Source: Streptomyces sp. NBC_00457 (GTDB lineage Bacteria > Actinomycetota > Actinomycetes > Streptomycetales > Streptomycetaceae). From it: a stretch of 64,000 nucleotides of DNA. The notes beneath the pieces are model-generated. The model was not told the origin of the DNA. It searched no databases and saw only the letters and a program-made list of their open reading frames with translations. Numbering within the stretch: the first letter of the stretch is position 1; the number at the start of each line of letters is the position of its first letter. Shown here one piece after another: positions 35,147 through 43,528 of the stretch. The translations under genes were made by a program, and so were the position numbers. The stretch lies in NCBI RefSeq assembly GCF_036014015.1, contig NZ_CP107905.1, positions 6,448,001-6,512,000 of the forward strand. Direction: 5' to 3'.

Positions 35147-35824
35147 ATGACCCGTGTACTGCTCGCCGAGGACGACGCGTCCATCTCGGAGCCGCTGGCC
35201 CGCGCCCTGCGCCGGGAAGGTTACGAGGTCGAGGTGCGCGAGGACGGCCCCACCGCGCTCGACGCCGGCATCCAGGGCGGCATCGATCTGTGCGTCCTGG
35301 ACCTGGGCCTGCCCGGCATGGACGGCCTGGAGGTGGCCCGCCGGCTGCGCGCCGAAGGCCACACCGTCCCGATCCTCATCCTGACCGCGCGCGCCGACGA
35401 GGTCGACACCGTCGTCGGTCTCGACGCGGGCGCCGACGACTACGTCACCAAGCCGTTCCGGCTCGCAGAACTGCTCGCCCGGGTCCGGGCCCTGCTGCGG
35501 CGCGGCGCCGCCGAGCCGCAGCAGCCGCCCGCCACGCACGGCGTGCGCATCGACGTCGAGTCGCACCGCGCGTGGATGGGCGAGGAGGAACTCCAGCTCA
35601 CCGCCAAGGAGTTCGACCTGCTGCGGGTGCTGGTGCGGGACGCGGGGCGGGTCGTCACTCGCGACCAGTTGATGCGCGAGGTCTGGGACACCACCTGGTG
35701 GTCGTCGACCAAGACCCTCGACATGCACATCTCCTGGCTGCGCAAGAAGCTCGGCGACGACGCGGCGAACCCGCGGTACATCGCCACCGTGCGCGGTGTG
35801 GGCTTCCGCTTCGAGAAGAGCTGA
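35147..35824 (+). CDS. OmpR/PhoB-family response regulator
   Basis: The 225-residue protein has a receiver domain with acidic pair LLAEDDAS, phosphoacceptor Asp52 in CVLDLGLPGMDG and the switch Lys in DDYVTKPFR. A winged-helix DNA-binding domain follows (ELQLTAKEFDLLRVLVRDAG, TKTLDMHISWLRKKLGDDAA, YIATVRGVGFRFEK). The start is ATG 35147 in place of an earlier in-frame ATG at 35120, because MTRVLLAEDD is the canonical beginning. It pairs with the sensor kinase 45 bases downstream. The stimulus and targets are unknown. Confidence 0.94.
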   Translation: MTRVLLAEDDASISEPLARALRREGYEVEVREDGPTALDAGIQGGIDLCVLDLGLPGMDGLEVARRLRAEGHTVPILILTARADEVDTVVGLDAGADDYVTKPFRLAELLARVRALLRRGAAEPQQPPATHGVRIDVESHRAWMGEEELQLTAKEFDLLRVLVRDAGRVVTRDQLMREVWDTTWWSSTKTLDMHISWLRKKLGDDAANPRYIATVRGVGFRFEKS

Positions 35825-35869
35825 GTTCGAGCGGTGCTGAGCAATGACTAGTACGGGTCGTACGGGTCC

Positions 35870-37141
35870 ATGCGCCGTCGACTGATCCAGTCCACGCTCG
35901 CCGTGGTGCTCGTCGTGATCGCCGTCTTCGGGCTCTCTCTCGTGATTGTCGAGACCCGGACGATCAGCAGCACCGCGCAGGAGCGGGTGGACTCCGAGGC
36001 GATCCGGCTGGCCAGCATCGTGGACAGCCGGCTGATGGCCACGGGGGCCGTCACGGCTGACGTGCTGCGCGAACAGGTGCCGGCGGAGCGTTACGCCCAG
36101 GTCCGGATCCCGGGTGAGAAGCCCATCGAGATCGGCACCAAGCCGTCCGGCGACACCATCAGCGCCACGCGCAAGGGCGAGCAGGGGGAGACGGTCGTCG
36201 TCCAGGAACCCCGTTCCGTGGTGACCCGTGAGGTCTGGCGGACCCTCCTGATCATCGCGGCCGTGGCGTTGCTGGCGGTCATCGCCGCAGTGCTGCTCGC
36301 CGTACGGCAGGCCAATCGGCTCGCCTCACCGCTGACCGACCTCGCCGAGACCGCCGAACGCCTCGGATCCGGGGATCCACGGCCCCGGCACAAGCGGTAC
36401 GGCGTCCCCGAGCTGGACCGGGTCGCCGACGTGCTGGACAGTTCCGCCGAGCGGATCGCCCGCATGCTGACCGCGGAACGGCGACTGGCCGCCGACGCCT
36501 CGCATCAGCTCCGTACGCCGCTCACCGCGCTGTCCATGCGCCTGGAGGAGATCACCCTCACCGACGACCCGGACACGGTGAAGGAGGAGGCGACGATCGC
36601 GATCACGCAGGTGGAGCGGCTTACGGATGTCGTCGAGCGGCTGCTGACGAACTCCCGTGATCCGCGTACCGGCTCCGCCGTCACCTTCGATCTGGACGAG
36701 GTCATTCAGCAGCAGCTCGCGGAGTGGCGGCCCGCGTACCGGAGTGCGGGGCGGGCGATCGTCAGCTCGGGCAAGCGGCATCTGCATGCGGTGGGTACGC
36801 CGGGGGCGGTGGCGCAGGTGCTGGCCGCGTTGATCGAGAACTCGCTGATGCATGGGGGCGGTACGGTCGCGCTGCGCACGCGGGTCACCGGGAATCAGGC
36901 GGTCGTCGAGGTGACGGACGAGGGGCCCGGGGTGCCTGCCGATCTTGGGGCGCGAATCTTTGAGCGGGCGATCAGTGGGCGGAACTCGACCGGGATCGGG
37001 CTGGCTGTCGCGCGGGATCTGGCGGAGGCGGATGGGGGGCGGCTGGAGATGCTGCAGGCTGCGCCGCCGGTGTTCGGGTTGTTTCTGTCTCGTACGGCTA
37101 CGGGGAAGTCGGCGGGGGAGTCGGAGCGGACGGTTCGGTAG
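35870..37141 (+). CDS. Sensor histidine kinase
   Basis: The 423-residue protein has two transmembrane helices (about 7-30 and 122-143) around a sensor loop of roughly 90 residues. A HAMP linker (RQANRLASPLTDLAETAERL) follows, then the H box ADASHQLRTPLTALSMRLEE. The catalytic domain has N box ALIENSLMHGGG, G1 VTDEGPGVP and G2 GIGLAVARDLAEADGG. A 9-bp direct repeat, GTACGGGTC twice (35851-35868), directly precedes the ATG in place of an obvious ribosome site. It is presumably the partner of the preceding response regulator. Confidence 0.93.
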   Translation: MRRRLIQSTLAVVLVVIAVFGLSLVIVETRTISSTAQERVDSEAIRLASIVDSRLMATGAVTADVLREQVPAERYAQVRIPGEKPIEIGTKPSGDTISATRKGEQGETVVVQEPRSVVTREVWRTLLIIAAVALLAVIAAVLLAVRQANRLASPLTDLAETAERLGSGDPRPRHKRYGVPELDRVADVLDSSAERIARMLTAERRLAADASHQLRTPLTALSMRLEEITLTDDPDTVKEEATIAITQVERLTDVVERLLTNSRDPRTGSAVTFDLDEVIQQQLAEWRPAYRSAGRAIVSSGKRHLHAVGTPGAVAQVLAALIENSLMHGGGTVALRTRVTGNQAVVEVTDEGPGVPADLGARIFERAISGRNSTGIGLAVARDLAEADGGRLEMLQAAPPVFGLFLSRTATGKSAGESERTVR

Positions 37142-37244
37142 CCGGGGGTGGGTGCGGGGCCCTGAGTTTGCTGGGTGCCCGGGGTTTGCGTCGGCCGGGG
37201 GCGTCGCGCGGCCCGGCGCTTGCGGGGTGCCGCCTGCGCCCACC

Positions 37245-37305
37245 CGTGCCGCCCCAGGCGGCACGAATGCCCGCAGCTGGGGCAGAGGCACGCATGCCCG
37301 CAGCT
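37245..37305. repeat. Palindrome and direct-repeat block between convergent genes
   Basis: A perfect 9-bp hairpin CGTGCCGCC-CCA-GGCGGCACG (37245-37265) overlaps an 18-base direct repeat, GCACGNATGCCCGCAGCT, at 37261-37278 and 37288-37305. The block sits just before the GtrA gene stop, downstream of the kinase gene, and may act as a bidirectional terminator. Confidence 0.65.
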
Positions 37306-37310
37306 TGAGC

Positions 37311-37874
37311 TCACGTGGTGCGGCGGCCTGCTCCTGCCGGGGCTGGGTGGTCCTCTGGCGTTGAAGGCGTTCGCTGTTCCGTCAGGAACGATTCCGCGTC
37401 GGAGACGGCCTCGCGGGCCGGGAGGGTCTTGAAGACCCACGTGCGGTAGGACCAGAAGCGGAAGAGCGTGGCTATGCCGATGCCGAGGAACTTGAAGATG
37501 TTGGACTGGAGGGGGCTGTCCCAGTCGAAGCCGTAGGTGGCGGCGTAGAGGACGCCGTTCTCGATCACCAGGCCGACCGCGCTGAACAGCAGGAACAGGG
37601 TCAGTTCCTTGGTGCGGCCGCTCTTGTCGCGGTCGCGGTACGTGAAGTAGCGGAACCCGACGTAGTTGAAGACGATGGCCACCACCGTCGCGATGACGCT
37701 GGCCCGTACCACCGGGAGGTCGGTGACATGCCGTACCAGGTTGAACACGAGCAGGTTGACCAGGAGCCCCGCGCCGCCCACCGCACCGAACTTGGCGATC
37801 TCACGTACCAGCAGGTCGATGCGCTGCCGTAGCGCTTGGGGGGCCGAATGAAGCCCCGAGGAACCATGTCCCAT
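37311..37874 (-). CDS. GtrA-family membrane protein
   Basis: The 187-residue protein has four transmembrane segments of the GtrA/DPMS type: REIAKFGAVGGAGLLVNLLV, VRASVIATVVAIVFNYVGFR, ELTLFLLFSAVGLVIENGVL and NIFKFLGIGIATLFRFWSYR. The conserved YFTYRDRDKSGRT and WVFKTLP positions are present. The family helps flip or position lipid-linked sugars at the membrane. The start at 37874 (MGHGSSGLHSAP) is preferred; ATG 37892 is possible. It lies convergent to the kinase and divergent from purK. A family 2 glycosyltransferase partner is not adjacent. Confidence 0.87.
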   Translation of the reverse strand: MGHGSSGLHSAPQALRQRIDLLVREIAKFGAVGGAGLLVNLLVFNLVRHVTDLPVVRASVIATVVAIVFNYVGFRYFTYRDRDKSGRTKELTLFLLFSAVGLVIENGVLYAATYGFDWDSPLQSNIFKFLGIGIATLFRFWSYRTWVFKTLPAREAVSDAESFLTEQRTPSTPEDHPAPAGAGRRTT

Positions 37875-38037
37875 GGTCGTGCAGGCCCCCATCGGTCGGA
37901 TTACTTCAACTCAGCCATGCTAACCAGCCGCCTGCCCAAACGCTTGTGCGGCCGCACACACGCAGGGGAAAGGCAGAGGAAACCCTTGGGAAAGGCGCGG
38001 AATCCGGCCGCGGTGGCGTGACCGATACCCTGGGGTC

Positions 38038-39177
38038 GTGACATTCCCGGTAGTCGGCATGGTCGGCGGGGGCCAGCTCGCTCGTATGACGCACGAGGCA
38101 GGCATCCCGCTCGGCATCAGGTTCAAGCTCCTCAGTGACACCCCCCAGGATTCCGCGGCGCAGGTCGTCGGCGACGTCGTCATCGGCGACTATCGCGACC
38201 TGGACACGCTGCGCGCCTTCGCACGCGGCTGTGACGTGATCACCTTCGATCACGAGCACGTCCCGACGGAGCATCTGCGGGCCCTCGAAGCGGACGGCAT
38301 CCCCGTCCGCCCCGGCCCCGACGCGCTCCAGCACGCCCAGGACAAGGGCGTGATGCGGGCGAAGCTCGACGCGATCGGCGTGCCCTGTCCGCGGCACCGC
38401 ATCGTCGGCGATCCGCAGGACGTGGCCGCGTTCGCGGCGGAGGGGGACGGCTTCCCTGTCGTCCTCAAGACCGTCCGCGGTGGCTACGACGGCAAGGGCG
38501 TGTGGGTCGTACGGACCGTCGAGGAGGCCGCGGAACCCTTCCGCGCCGGCGTTCCCGTGCTCGCCGAGGAGAAGGTGGACTTCGTACGGGAGCTGGCCGC
38601 CAACGTCGTACGGTCGCCGCACGGGCAGGCCGTCGCGTACCCCGTCGTGGAGTCCCAGCAGGTCGACGGCGTCTGCGACACGGTCATCGCGCCCGCCCCC
38701 GATCTCGACCCGGCGCTCGCCCTGCGCGCCGAGGAGATGGCCCTGAGCATCGCCAAGGAACTGGACGTCGTCGGCCATCTCGCCGTCGAGCTGTTCCAGA
38801 CCCGCGACGGCCGCATACTCGTCAACGAACTGGCGATGCGCCCGCACAACTCCGGTCACTGGACCCAGGACGGCGCGATCACCTCGCAGTTCGCCAATCA
38901 CGTACGGGCCGTCCTCGACCTCCCGCTCGGCGACCCGCGTCCGCGCGCCAAGTGGACGGTCATGGTCAACGTCCTCGGCGGCGACTACCCCGACATGTAC
39001 CCCGCGTACCTGCACTGCATGGCCCGCGACCCCCAGCTCAAGATCCATATGTACGGCAAGGACGTGAAGCCCGGCCGCAAGGTGGGCCACGTCAACACTT
39101 ACGGCGACGACCTGGACGACGTGCTGGAGCGCGCCCGTCACGCTGCCGGTTATCTGAGAGGCACGATCACAGAATGA
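38038..39177 (+). CDS. purK: N5-carboxyaminoimidazole ribonucleotide synthase
   Basis: The 379-residue ATP-grasp protein starts at GTG 38038 with [20 protein letters not shown]. It contains [38 protein letters not shown] and [20 protein letters not shown]. It makes N5-CAIR from AIR, bicarbonate and ATP in purine synthesis. No ribosome site precedes the GTG; a TACCCT hexamer ends six bases before it, suggesting a leaderless mRNA. The stop overlaps the purE start (ATGA). Confidence 0.96.
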   Translation: MTFPVVGMVGGGQLARMTHEAGIPLGIRFKLLSDTPQDSAAQVVGDVVIGDYRDLDTLRAFARGCDVITFDHEHVPTEHLRALEADGIPVRPGPDALQHAQDKGVMRAKLDAIGVPCPRHRIVGDPQDVAAFAAEGDGFPVVLKTVRGGYDGKGVWVVRTVEEAAEPFRAGVPVLAEEKVDFVRELAANVVRSPHGQAVAYPVVESQQVDGVCDTVIAPAPDLDPALALRAEEMALSIAKELDVVGHLAVELFQTRDGRILVNELAMRPHNSGHWTQDGAITSQFANHVRAVLDLPLGDPRPRAKWTVMVNVLGGDYPDMYPAYLHCMARDPQLKIHMYGKDVKPGRKVGHVNTYGDDLDDVLERARHAAGYLRGTITE

Positions 39178-39695
39178 GCCCTGTAGTTGGCATCGTCATG
39201 GGGTCGGACTCCGACTGGCCCGTCATGGAGGCCGCCGCGCAGGCCCTCGACGAGTTCGAGATCGAGTACGAGGTCGACGTCGTCTCCGCGCACCGCATGC
39301 CGCGCGAGATGGTCGCGTACGGGGAGCAGGCCGCCGAGCGCGGGCTGAAGGTGATCATCGCGGGGGCGGGTGGCGCCGCCCATCTCCCCGGGATGCTCGC
39401 CTCCGTCACCCCTCTCCCGGTCGTCGGCGTCCCCGTGCCGCTGAAGTACCTGGACGGCATGGACTCGCTGCTGTCCATCGTGCAGATGCCGGCCGGTGTC
39501 CCGGTCGCGACGGTCTCCGTCGCCGGTGCGCGCAACGCCGGTCTCCTCGCGGCCCGTATCCTCGCCGCCCATGACCAGGAACTCCTCGGCAAGATGCGGG
39601 AGTTCCAGCAGGAGCTGAACGACCAGGCCGCCGAGAAGGGCAGGCGCCTGCGCGGCAAGGTCGAGGGCACGAACGGCTTCGGTTTCGGGAAGTGA
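39174..39695 (+). CDS. purE: N5-carboxyaminoimidazole ribonucleotide mutase
   Basis: The 173-residue protein contains the class I PurE motifs [28 protein letters not shown] and [16 protein letters not shown], followed by [20 protein letters not shown]. It converts N5-CAIR to CAIR, directly after PurK. Start and stop overlap with purK and the dipeptidase gene by four bases each, so the three genes form a tightly coupled operon. Confidence 0.96.
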   Translation: MSPVVGIVMGSDSDWPVMEAAAQALDEFEIEYEVDVVSAHRMPREMVAYGEQAAERGLKVIIAGAGGAAHLPGMLASVTPLPVVGVPVPLKYLDGMDSLLSIVQMPAGVPVATVSVAGARNAGLLAARILAAHDQELLGKMREFQQELNDQAAEKGRRLRGKVEGTNGFGFGK

Positions 39696-40879
39696 CGGCC
39701 GTGATCTCTCTGGACGCAGCCCGGGAACTCCTGCGCGAGTTCCCCGTCGTCGACGGGCACAACGACCTGCCCTGGGCACTGCGCGAACAGGTCCGCTACG
39801 ACCTCGACGCCCGCGACATCGCCACGTCCCAGAGCACCCATCTGCACACCGACATCCCGCGCCTGCGCGAGGGCGGCGTCGGTGCGCAGTACTGGTCGGT
39901 GTACGTCCGCGCGGACCAGCCCGAACCGGTCGCGGCGACGCTGGAACAGATCGACTGCGTACGGCAGTTGCTGGCCCGTTACCCGAAGGACCTGAGGCCC
40001 GCGACGACGGCCGCCGACATGGAGGCGGCGCGCGCGGAGGGCCGTATCGCATCCTTGATGGGCGCCGAAGGCGGCCACTCCATCGCCAACTCCCTTGCCA
40101 CGCTACGGGCGTTGTCCGCGCTCGGCGTGCGCTACATGACCCTCACCCACAACGACAACGTGGACTGGGCGGACTCGGCGACGGATGAGCCCGGCGTCGG
40201 CGGGCTGTCCGCCTTCGGCCGTGCGGTGGTGCGGGAGATGAACCGCGAGGGCATGCTCGTCGACCTCTCGCACGTGGCGGCGACGACCATGCGGGACGCG
40301 ATGGACGCGACCCTGGCGCCGGTCATCTTCTCCCACTCGTCCGCGCGGGCCGTCTGCGACCACCCGCGCAACATCCCGGACGACGTCCTGGAACGCCTGT
40401 CGGGCAACGGTGGCATGGCGATGGTGACCTTCGTGCCGAAGTTCGTGCTCCAGGCGGCCGTGGACTGGACGGCCGCCGCCGACGAGAACATGCGCGCGCA
40501 CGGCTTCCACCACCTCGACACCACACCCGAGGCGATGAAGGTCCACCGCGCCTTCGAGGAACGGCACCCGCGCCCGGTCGCCACCGCGTCCACGGTCGCC
40601 GACCACCTCGACCACATGCGCGAGGTCGCCGGCATCGACCACCTCGGCATCGGCGGCGACTACGACGGCACGGCCTTCACCCCCGACGGCCTGGGCGACG
40701 TCTCCGGCTACCCCAACCTGATCGCGGAACTTCTCGACCGCGGCTGGTCCCGCCCCGACCTCGCCAAGCTGACCTGGCAGAACGCGGTACGAGTCCTCGG
40801 CGCCGCAGAGGCCGTGTCCCGCGACCTCCAGGCGACGCGGGGGCCGTCGAACGCGACCATCGGGGAACTGGACGGCTGA
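39692..40879 (+). CDS. Membrane-dipeptidase-like M19 peptidase, intact active site
   Basis: The 395-residue protein starts at GTG 39692, overlapping the purE stop. All M19 metal-site motifs are present: [12 protein letters not shown] (His23, Asp25), [10 protein letters not shown] (bridging Glu126), [26 protein letters not shown] and [10 protein letters not shown]. Renal-dipeptidase-family enzymes hydrolyse dipeptides, including D-residue ones, with two zinc ions. There is no signal peptide, so the bacterial enzyme is cytoplasmic. A linked paralogue lies 111 bases downstream. Confidence 0.93.
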   Translation: MTAVISLDAARELLREFPVVDGHNDLPWALREQVRYDLDARDIATSQSTHLHTDIPRLREGGVGAQYWSVYVRADQPEPVAATLEQIDCVRQLLARYPKDLRPATTAADMEAARAEGRIASLMGAEGGHSIANSLATLRALSALGVRYMTLTHNDNVDWADSATDEPGVGGLSAFGRAVVREMNREGMLVDLSHVAATTMRDAMDATLAPVIFSHSSARAVCDHPRNIPDDVLERLSGNGGMAMVTFVPKFVLQAAVDWTAAADENMRAHGFHHLDTTPEAMKVHRAFEERHPRPVATASTVADHLDHMREVAGIDHLGIGGDYDGTAFTPDGLGDVSGYPNLIAELLDRGWSRPDLAKLTWQNAVRVLGAAEAVSRDLQATRGPSNATIGELDG

Positions 40880-40990
40880 TCGGCCTCAGTCGTAGCCGTA
40901 CCCCCGAACGCCCCGTCCACCAGGAAGCCCCCTGGACGCCGTGCGACGGTGACCGTACCCCCGGGACGATCACGACGTACGGAGCCCGCC

Positions 40991-42121
40991 ATGGCAGACC
41001 TCCAGGACGAAGTGCACACGACGGCCGATGTCGACGGGTCGGACGGGCCGTTCGCGGACGAGCCGGGGGGCTCCGGCTCCGGGGAGTCCTTGCCGGCCGT
41101 CTCCGGGCCGGGCACCGACCCGCTGGAGCGCGCCCATGCCATCCTCGCCGCGCATCCGGTCGCCGACGGGTACAGCGGGCTGCCGTGGGCGCTGCGGCAT
41201 CTGCCCTTCTACGACCTGGAGACCGGTGAGGCCGCTGTCGACACGGACGTGCCGCGGCTGCGGGAGGGGCATGTGGGGGCGTTGTTCTGGTCGCTGCATC
41301 TGCCGGAGGGGATGGACGGTGACCGGGCGGTCGGCGCGACGCTGGAGCAGCTGGATCTGGTGCGGACGGTGGTCCGTACGCACCCCGAGGGGCTGCGGCT
41401 GGCCTGTACCGCCGGGCAGGCCACGGATGCGCTCCGCTGCGGACGCGTGGCCGTGCTGCTCGGTCCCGCCGGAGCCGCCGCGATCGGTGATTCGCTGGGC
41501 ATCCTGCGTTCCCTGTGCGCCCTCGGCCTGCGGGTCCTCACGCTGTCCGGGGTGTCCTGGGCGAGCGAGGCCGGGCTGACCCGGTTCGGCGAGGAGGTCC
41601 TGCGGGAGATGAACCGGCTCGGTGTCCTCGCCGACCTCTCCGGCGCCTCCGAGGAGACCGTCCGCCGTGCCCTCGTGCTCTCCAAGTCGCCCGTCCTGTG
41701 CACCCGTTCGGCCGCTCACGCCCTGCGCCCGCACCCGGCCAACCTCCCCGACGAGCTGCTCGCCGGGCTGGGCGAGGCCAAGGGCCTGTGCATGGTGCCG
41801 CTGACCGCCCAGCAGACCGGCCCGACCGTCCGCGACGTCGCCGACCACCTCGACCATGTACGCGCGCTCGCGGGCCCCGACTGCGTCGGCCTCTCCGGCA
41901 CCTACGACGTCGGCACCGCCCACCCCCGCGAACTCGCCGACGCCTCCTGCTACCCGCGCCTCATCGCCGAGCTCCTTGACCGAGGCTGGACCGAGGCCGA
42001 CATCACCCTGCTGACCTGGGGAAACGTCCAGCGGGTGCTCCGCGGCGCCGACTTCACGGCCCGCGCCGCACAGCAGCGCCGCGAGCCGTCGACAGCGAAG
42101 ATCGCCGCACTGGACGGGTGA
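40991..42121 (+). CDS. M19 dipeptidase paralogue lacking the metal site (pseudoenzyme)
   Basis: The 376-residue protein aligns along its length with the preceding dipeptidase after a 50-residue Asp/Gly-rich N-terminal extension. Every metal-binding motif is changed: VADGYSGLPWAL for DGHND, LLGPAGAAAI for GAEGG, DLSGASEET for [23 protein letters not shown] for [14 protein letters not shown] and LSGTYDVG for GGDYDG. Surrounding residues such as the RGWTEADITLLTWGNVQRVL end are retained, so the fold is probably kept. It is likely a non-catalytic regulatory or binding paralogue. The start MADLQDEVHTT (40991) is preferred over 40949. Its stop directly abuts the opposing VOC stop. Confidence 0.85.
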   Translation: MADLQDEVHTTADVDGSDGPFADEPGGSGSGESLPAVSGPGTDPLERAHAILAAHPVADGYSGLPWALRHLPFYDLETGEAAVDTDVPRLREGHVGALFWSLHLPEGMDGDRAVGATLEQLDLVRTVVRTHPEGLRLACTAGQATDALRCGRVAVLLGPAGAAAIGDSLGILRSLCALGLRVLTLSGVSWASEAGLTRFGEEVLREMNRLGVLADLSGASEETVRRALVLSKSPVLCTRSAAHALRPHPANLPDELLAGLGEAKGLCMVPLTAQQTGPTVRDVADHLDHVRALAGPDCVGLSGTYDVGTAHPRELADASCYPRLIAELLDRGWTEADITLLTWGNVQRVLRGADFTARAAQQRREPSTAKIAALDG

Positions 42122-42517
42122 TCACCCCTCCGGGATCACGCACAGGCAGAACGGATGCCCCGCCGGGTCGGCGAACACCCGGAAGTCCTTCTTGCCGCCC
42201 TGGTCGTCCAGGTCGAGCGGCCGTGCCCCCAGCGCCAGCACCTTCTCCTGCGCCGCGTCGAGGTCCGCCCAGTTCGGGCCCGCGTCGAAGTCCAGATGGA
42301 ACTGCTGCCCGTTCCGATCCGCCCGCGGCCACTCCGGCGGCGTGTAGTCCGGCGAGGGCTGGAAGGCCATCCGGGGACCGCCGGGCACCTGGAGTACGAC
42401 CCACTCCGGGTCCTCCTCCTGCGGGGTGCCGCCCGCGACCGCGGCGTAGAAGCGGGCCAGCGCGACGGGATCGGGGCAGTCGACGACGACGTTGCGGATG
42501 CGGGCCACGGGTGCCAT
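42122..42517 (-). CDS. VOC/glyoxalase-fold protein
   Basis: The 131-residue protein contains VVVDCPDPVALARFYAAVAG, GGPRMAFQPSPDYTPPEWPR, QQFHLDFDAGPNWADLDAAQ and FADPAGHPFCLCVIPEG. These are two half-modules of the vicinal oxygen chelate fold, with candidate metal ligands His74 and a late Glu or Cys. Members include dioxygenases and resistance proteins; the role here is unknown. Its stop codon abuts the dipeptidase-paralogue stop, together forming GGGTGATCACCC. It follows a paralogue by 17 bases. Confidence 0.85.
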   Translation of the reverse strand: MAPVARIRNVVVDCPDPVALARFYAAVAGGTPQEEDPEWVVLQVPGGPRMAFQPSPDYTPPEWPRADRNGQQFHLDFDAGPNWADLDAAQEKVLALGARPLDLDDQGGKKDFRVFADPAGHPFCLCVIPEG

Positions 42518-42534
42518 GACGTACTCCTCCTCGG

Positions 42535-42894
42535 TCAGCAGGCGCACAGACAGAACGGGTGCCCCGCCGGGTCCGCGTACACACGGAAGCCCCGCGAGCG
42601 GTCCTCGGTGTCCAGCGGCTGCGCGCCGAGCGCCAGCACGCCCTGCTCGGCGGCGTCCAGATCGTCGACGGTCAGGTCCAGATGGAACTGCTGCGACTGA
42701 TCGGCCGCCGGCCACTTCGGCGGTACGAATCCGGGGGCGGCCTGGAAGGAGAGCGACTGGCCGCCGGGCACGGCCAGGTCCACCCAGTCACCGTCGCCCT
42801 CCACGGTGCCGCCCAGCACCTCGGCGTAGAAACCGGCCAGTGCGCGCGGGTCGGGACAGTCCAGGACGACGACGCCCAGTTTCGCGAGAGCCAT
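42535..42894 (-). CDS. VOC/glyoxalase-fold protein, tandem paralogue
   Basis: The 119-residue protein is parallel to the next gene product: VVVLDCPDPRALAGFYAEVL, LSFQAAPGFVPPKWPAADQS, QQFHLDLTVDDLDAAEQGVL and YADPAGHPFCLCAC. The two genes arose by tandem duplication and lie 17 bases apart. An ATG start at 42894 follows an AGGAGG-like site. The substrate is unknown. It is divergent from the CGNR gene. Confidence 0.85.
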   Translation of the reverse strand: MALAKLGVVVLDCPDPRALAGFYAEVLGGTVEGDGDWVDLAVPGGQSLSFQAAPGFVPPKWPAADQSQQFHLDLTVDDLDAAEQGVLALGAQPLDTEDRSRGFRVYADPAGHPFCLCAC

Positions 42895-42994
42895 GGCTTT
42901 CCTCCTGTCGGGAGCTATCTGAGTTACCTGTATGTGCCGCTCTACCGGTAACGCGGTTACTCCATGCTCCCCCATAGGAGGTAACGTCGCAACC

Positions 42995-43495
42995 ATGAAT
43001 GACAGAACGGCCGCACCCGGCGGGCTCGCCCTCGTGGAGGCGCTGGTCAACACCGTCGACCTGGAATCCGGCGTCGACGGCCTGGAGACCGCCGAGGTAC
43101 GGGACCGGTTCGGCATCACGGAACGGGACCTGGCGGACGTACGAAAGCTGCGGGAGTCCCTGCGTGCCGCCTGTCTCGCGCACGCCGGGCACCCGCCGCA
43201 CCGCGAAGTGACACCGCTGGGCGAGCTGCTGGCGCGTGCGCCGCTGTACGTCGCCGTGGACGAGCGCGACGGCTCCGCGACGCTCGCGCCCGCCGACGAC
43301 GGCCCGCTGCTCTCCCGGGTCGCGGGGGCCGTGGCCCAGGCGCTGACGGAGGGCACCTGGCTGCGCCTCAAAGCCTGTGAACTGCCCGAATGCCATTGGG
43401 CGTACTACGACCGCAGCCCGGGCGGACGTCGTCGCTGGTGCTCGATGCAGGTGTGCGGGGCGCGCGTGAAGATGCGGCGGTATCGCGCGAAGTAG
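42995..43495 (+). CDS. CGNR zinc-finger (ABATE) regulator
   Basis: The 166-residue protein starts behind TAGGAGG. It has an ABATE-like N-terminal domain (LALVEALVNTVDLESGVDGL) and a C-terminal treble-clef-type zinc finger, ACELPECHWAYYDRSPGGRR followed by RWCSMQVCGARVKMRRYR. The CGNR motif itself reads CGAR here. The family is thought to be stress-related transcriptional regulators. It is divergent from the two VOC genes and may control them. Confidence 0.85.
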   Translation: MNDRTAAPGGLALVEALVNTVDLESGVDGLETAEVRDRFGITERDLADVRKLRESLRAACLAHAGHPPHREVTPLGELLARAPLYVAVDERDGSATLAPADDGPLLSRVAGAVAQALTEGTWLRLKACELPECHWAYYDRSPGGRRRWCSMQVCGARVKMRRYRAK

Positions 43496-43528
43496 CCGTG
43501 CCGCCGGGGCCGGCGGGCGCCCCTCGGG

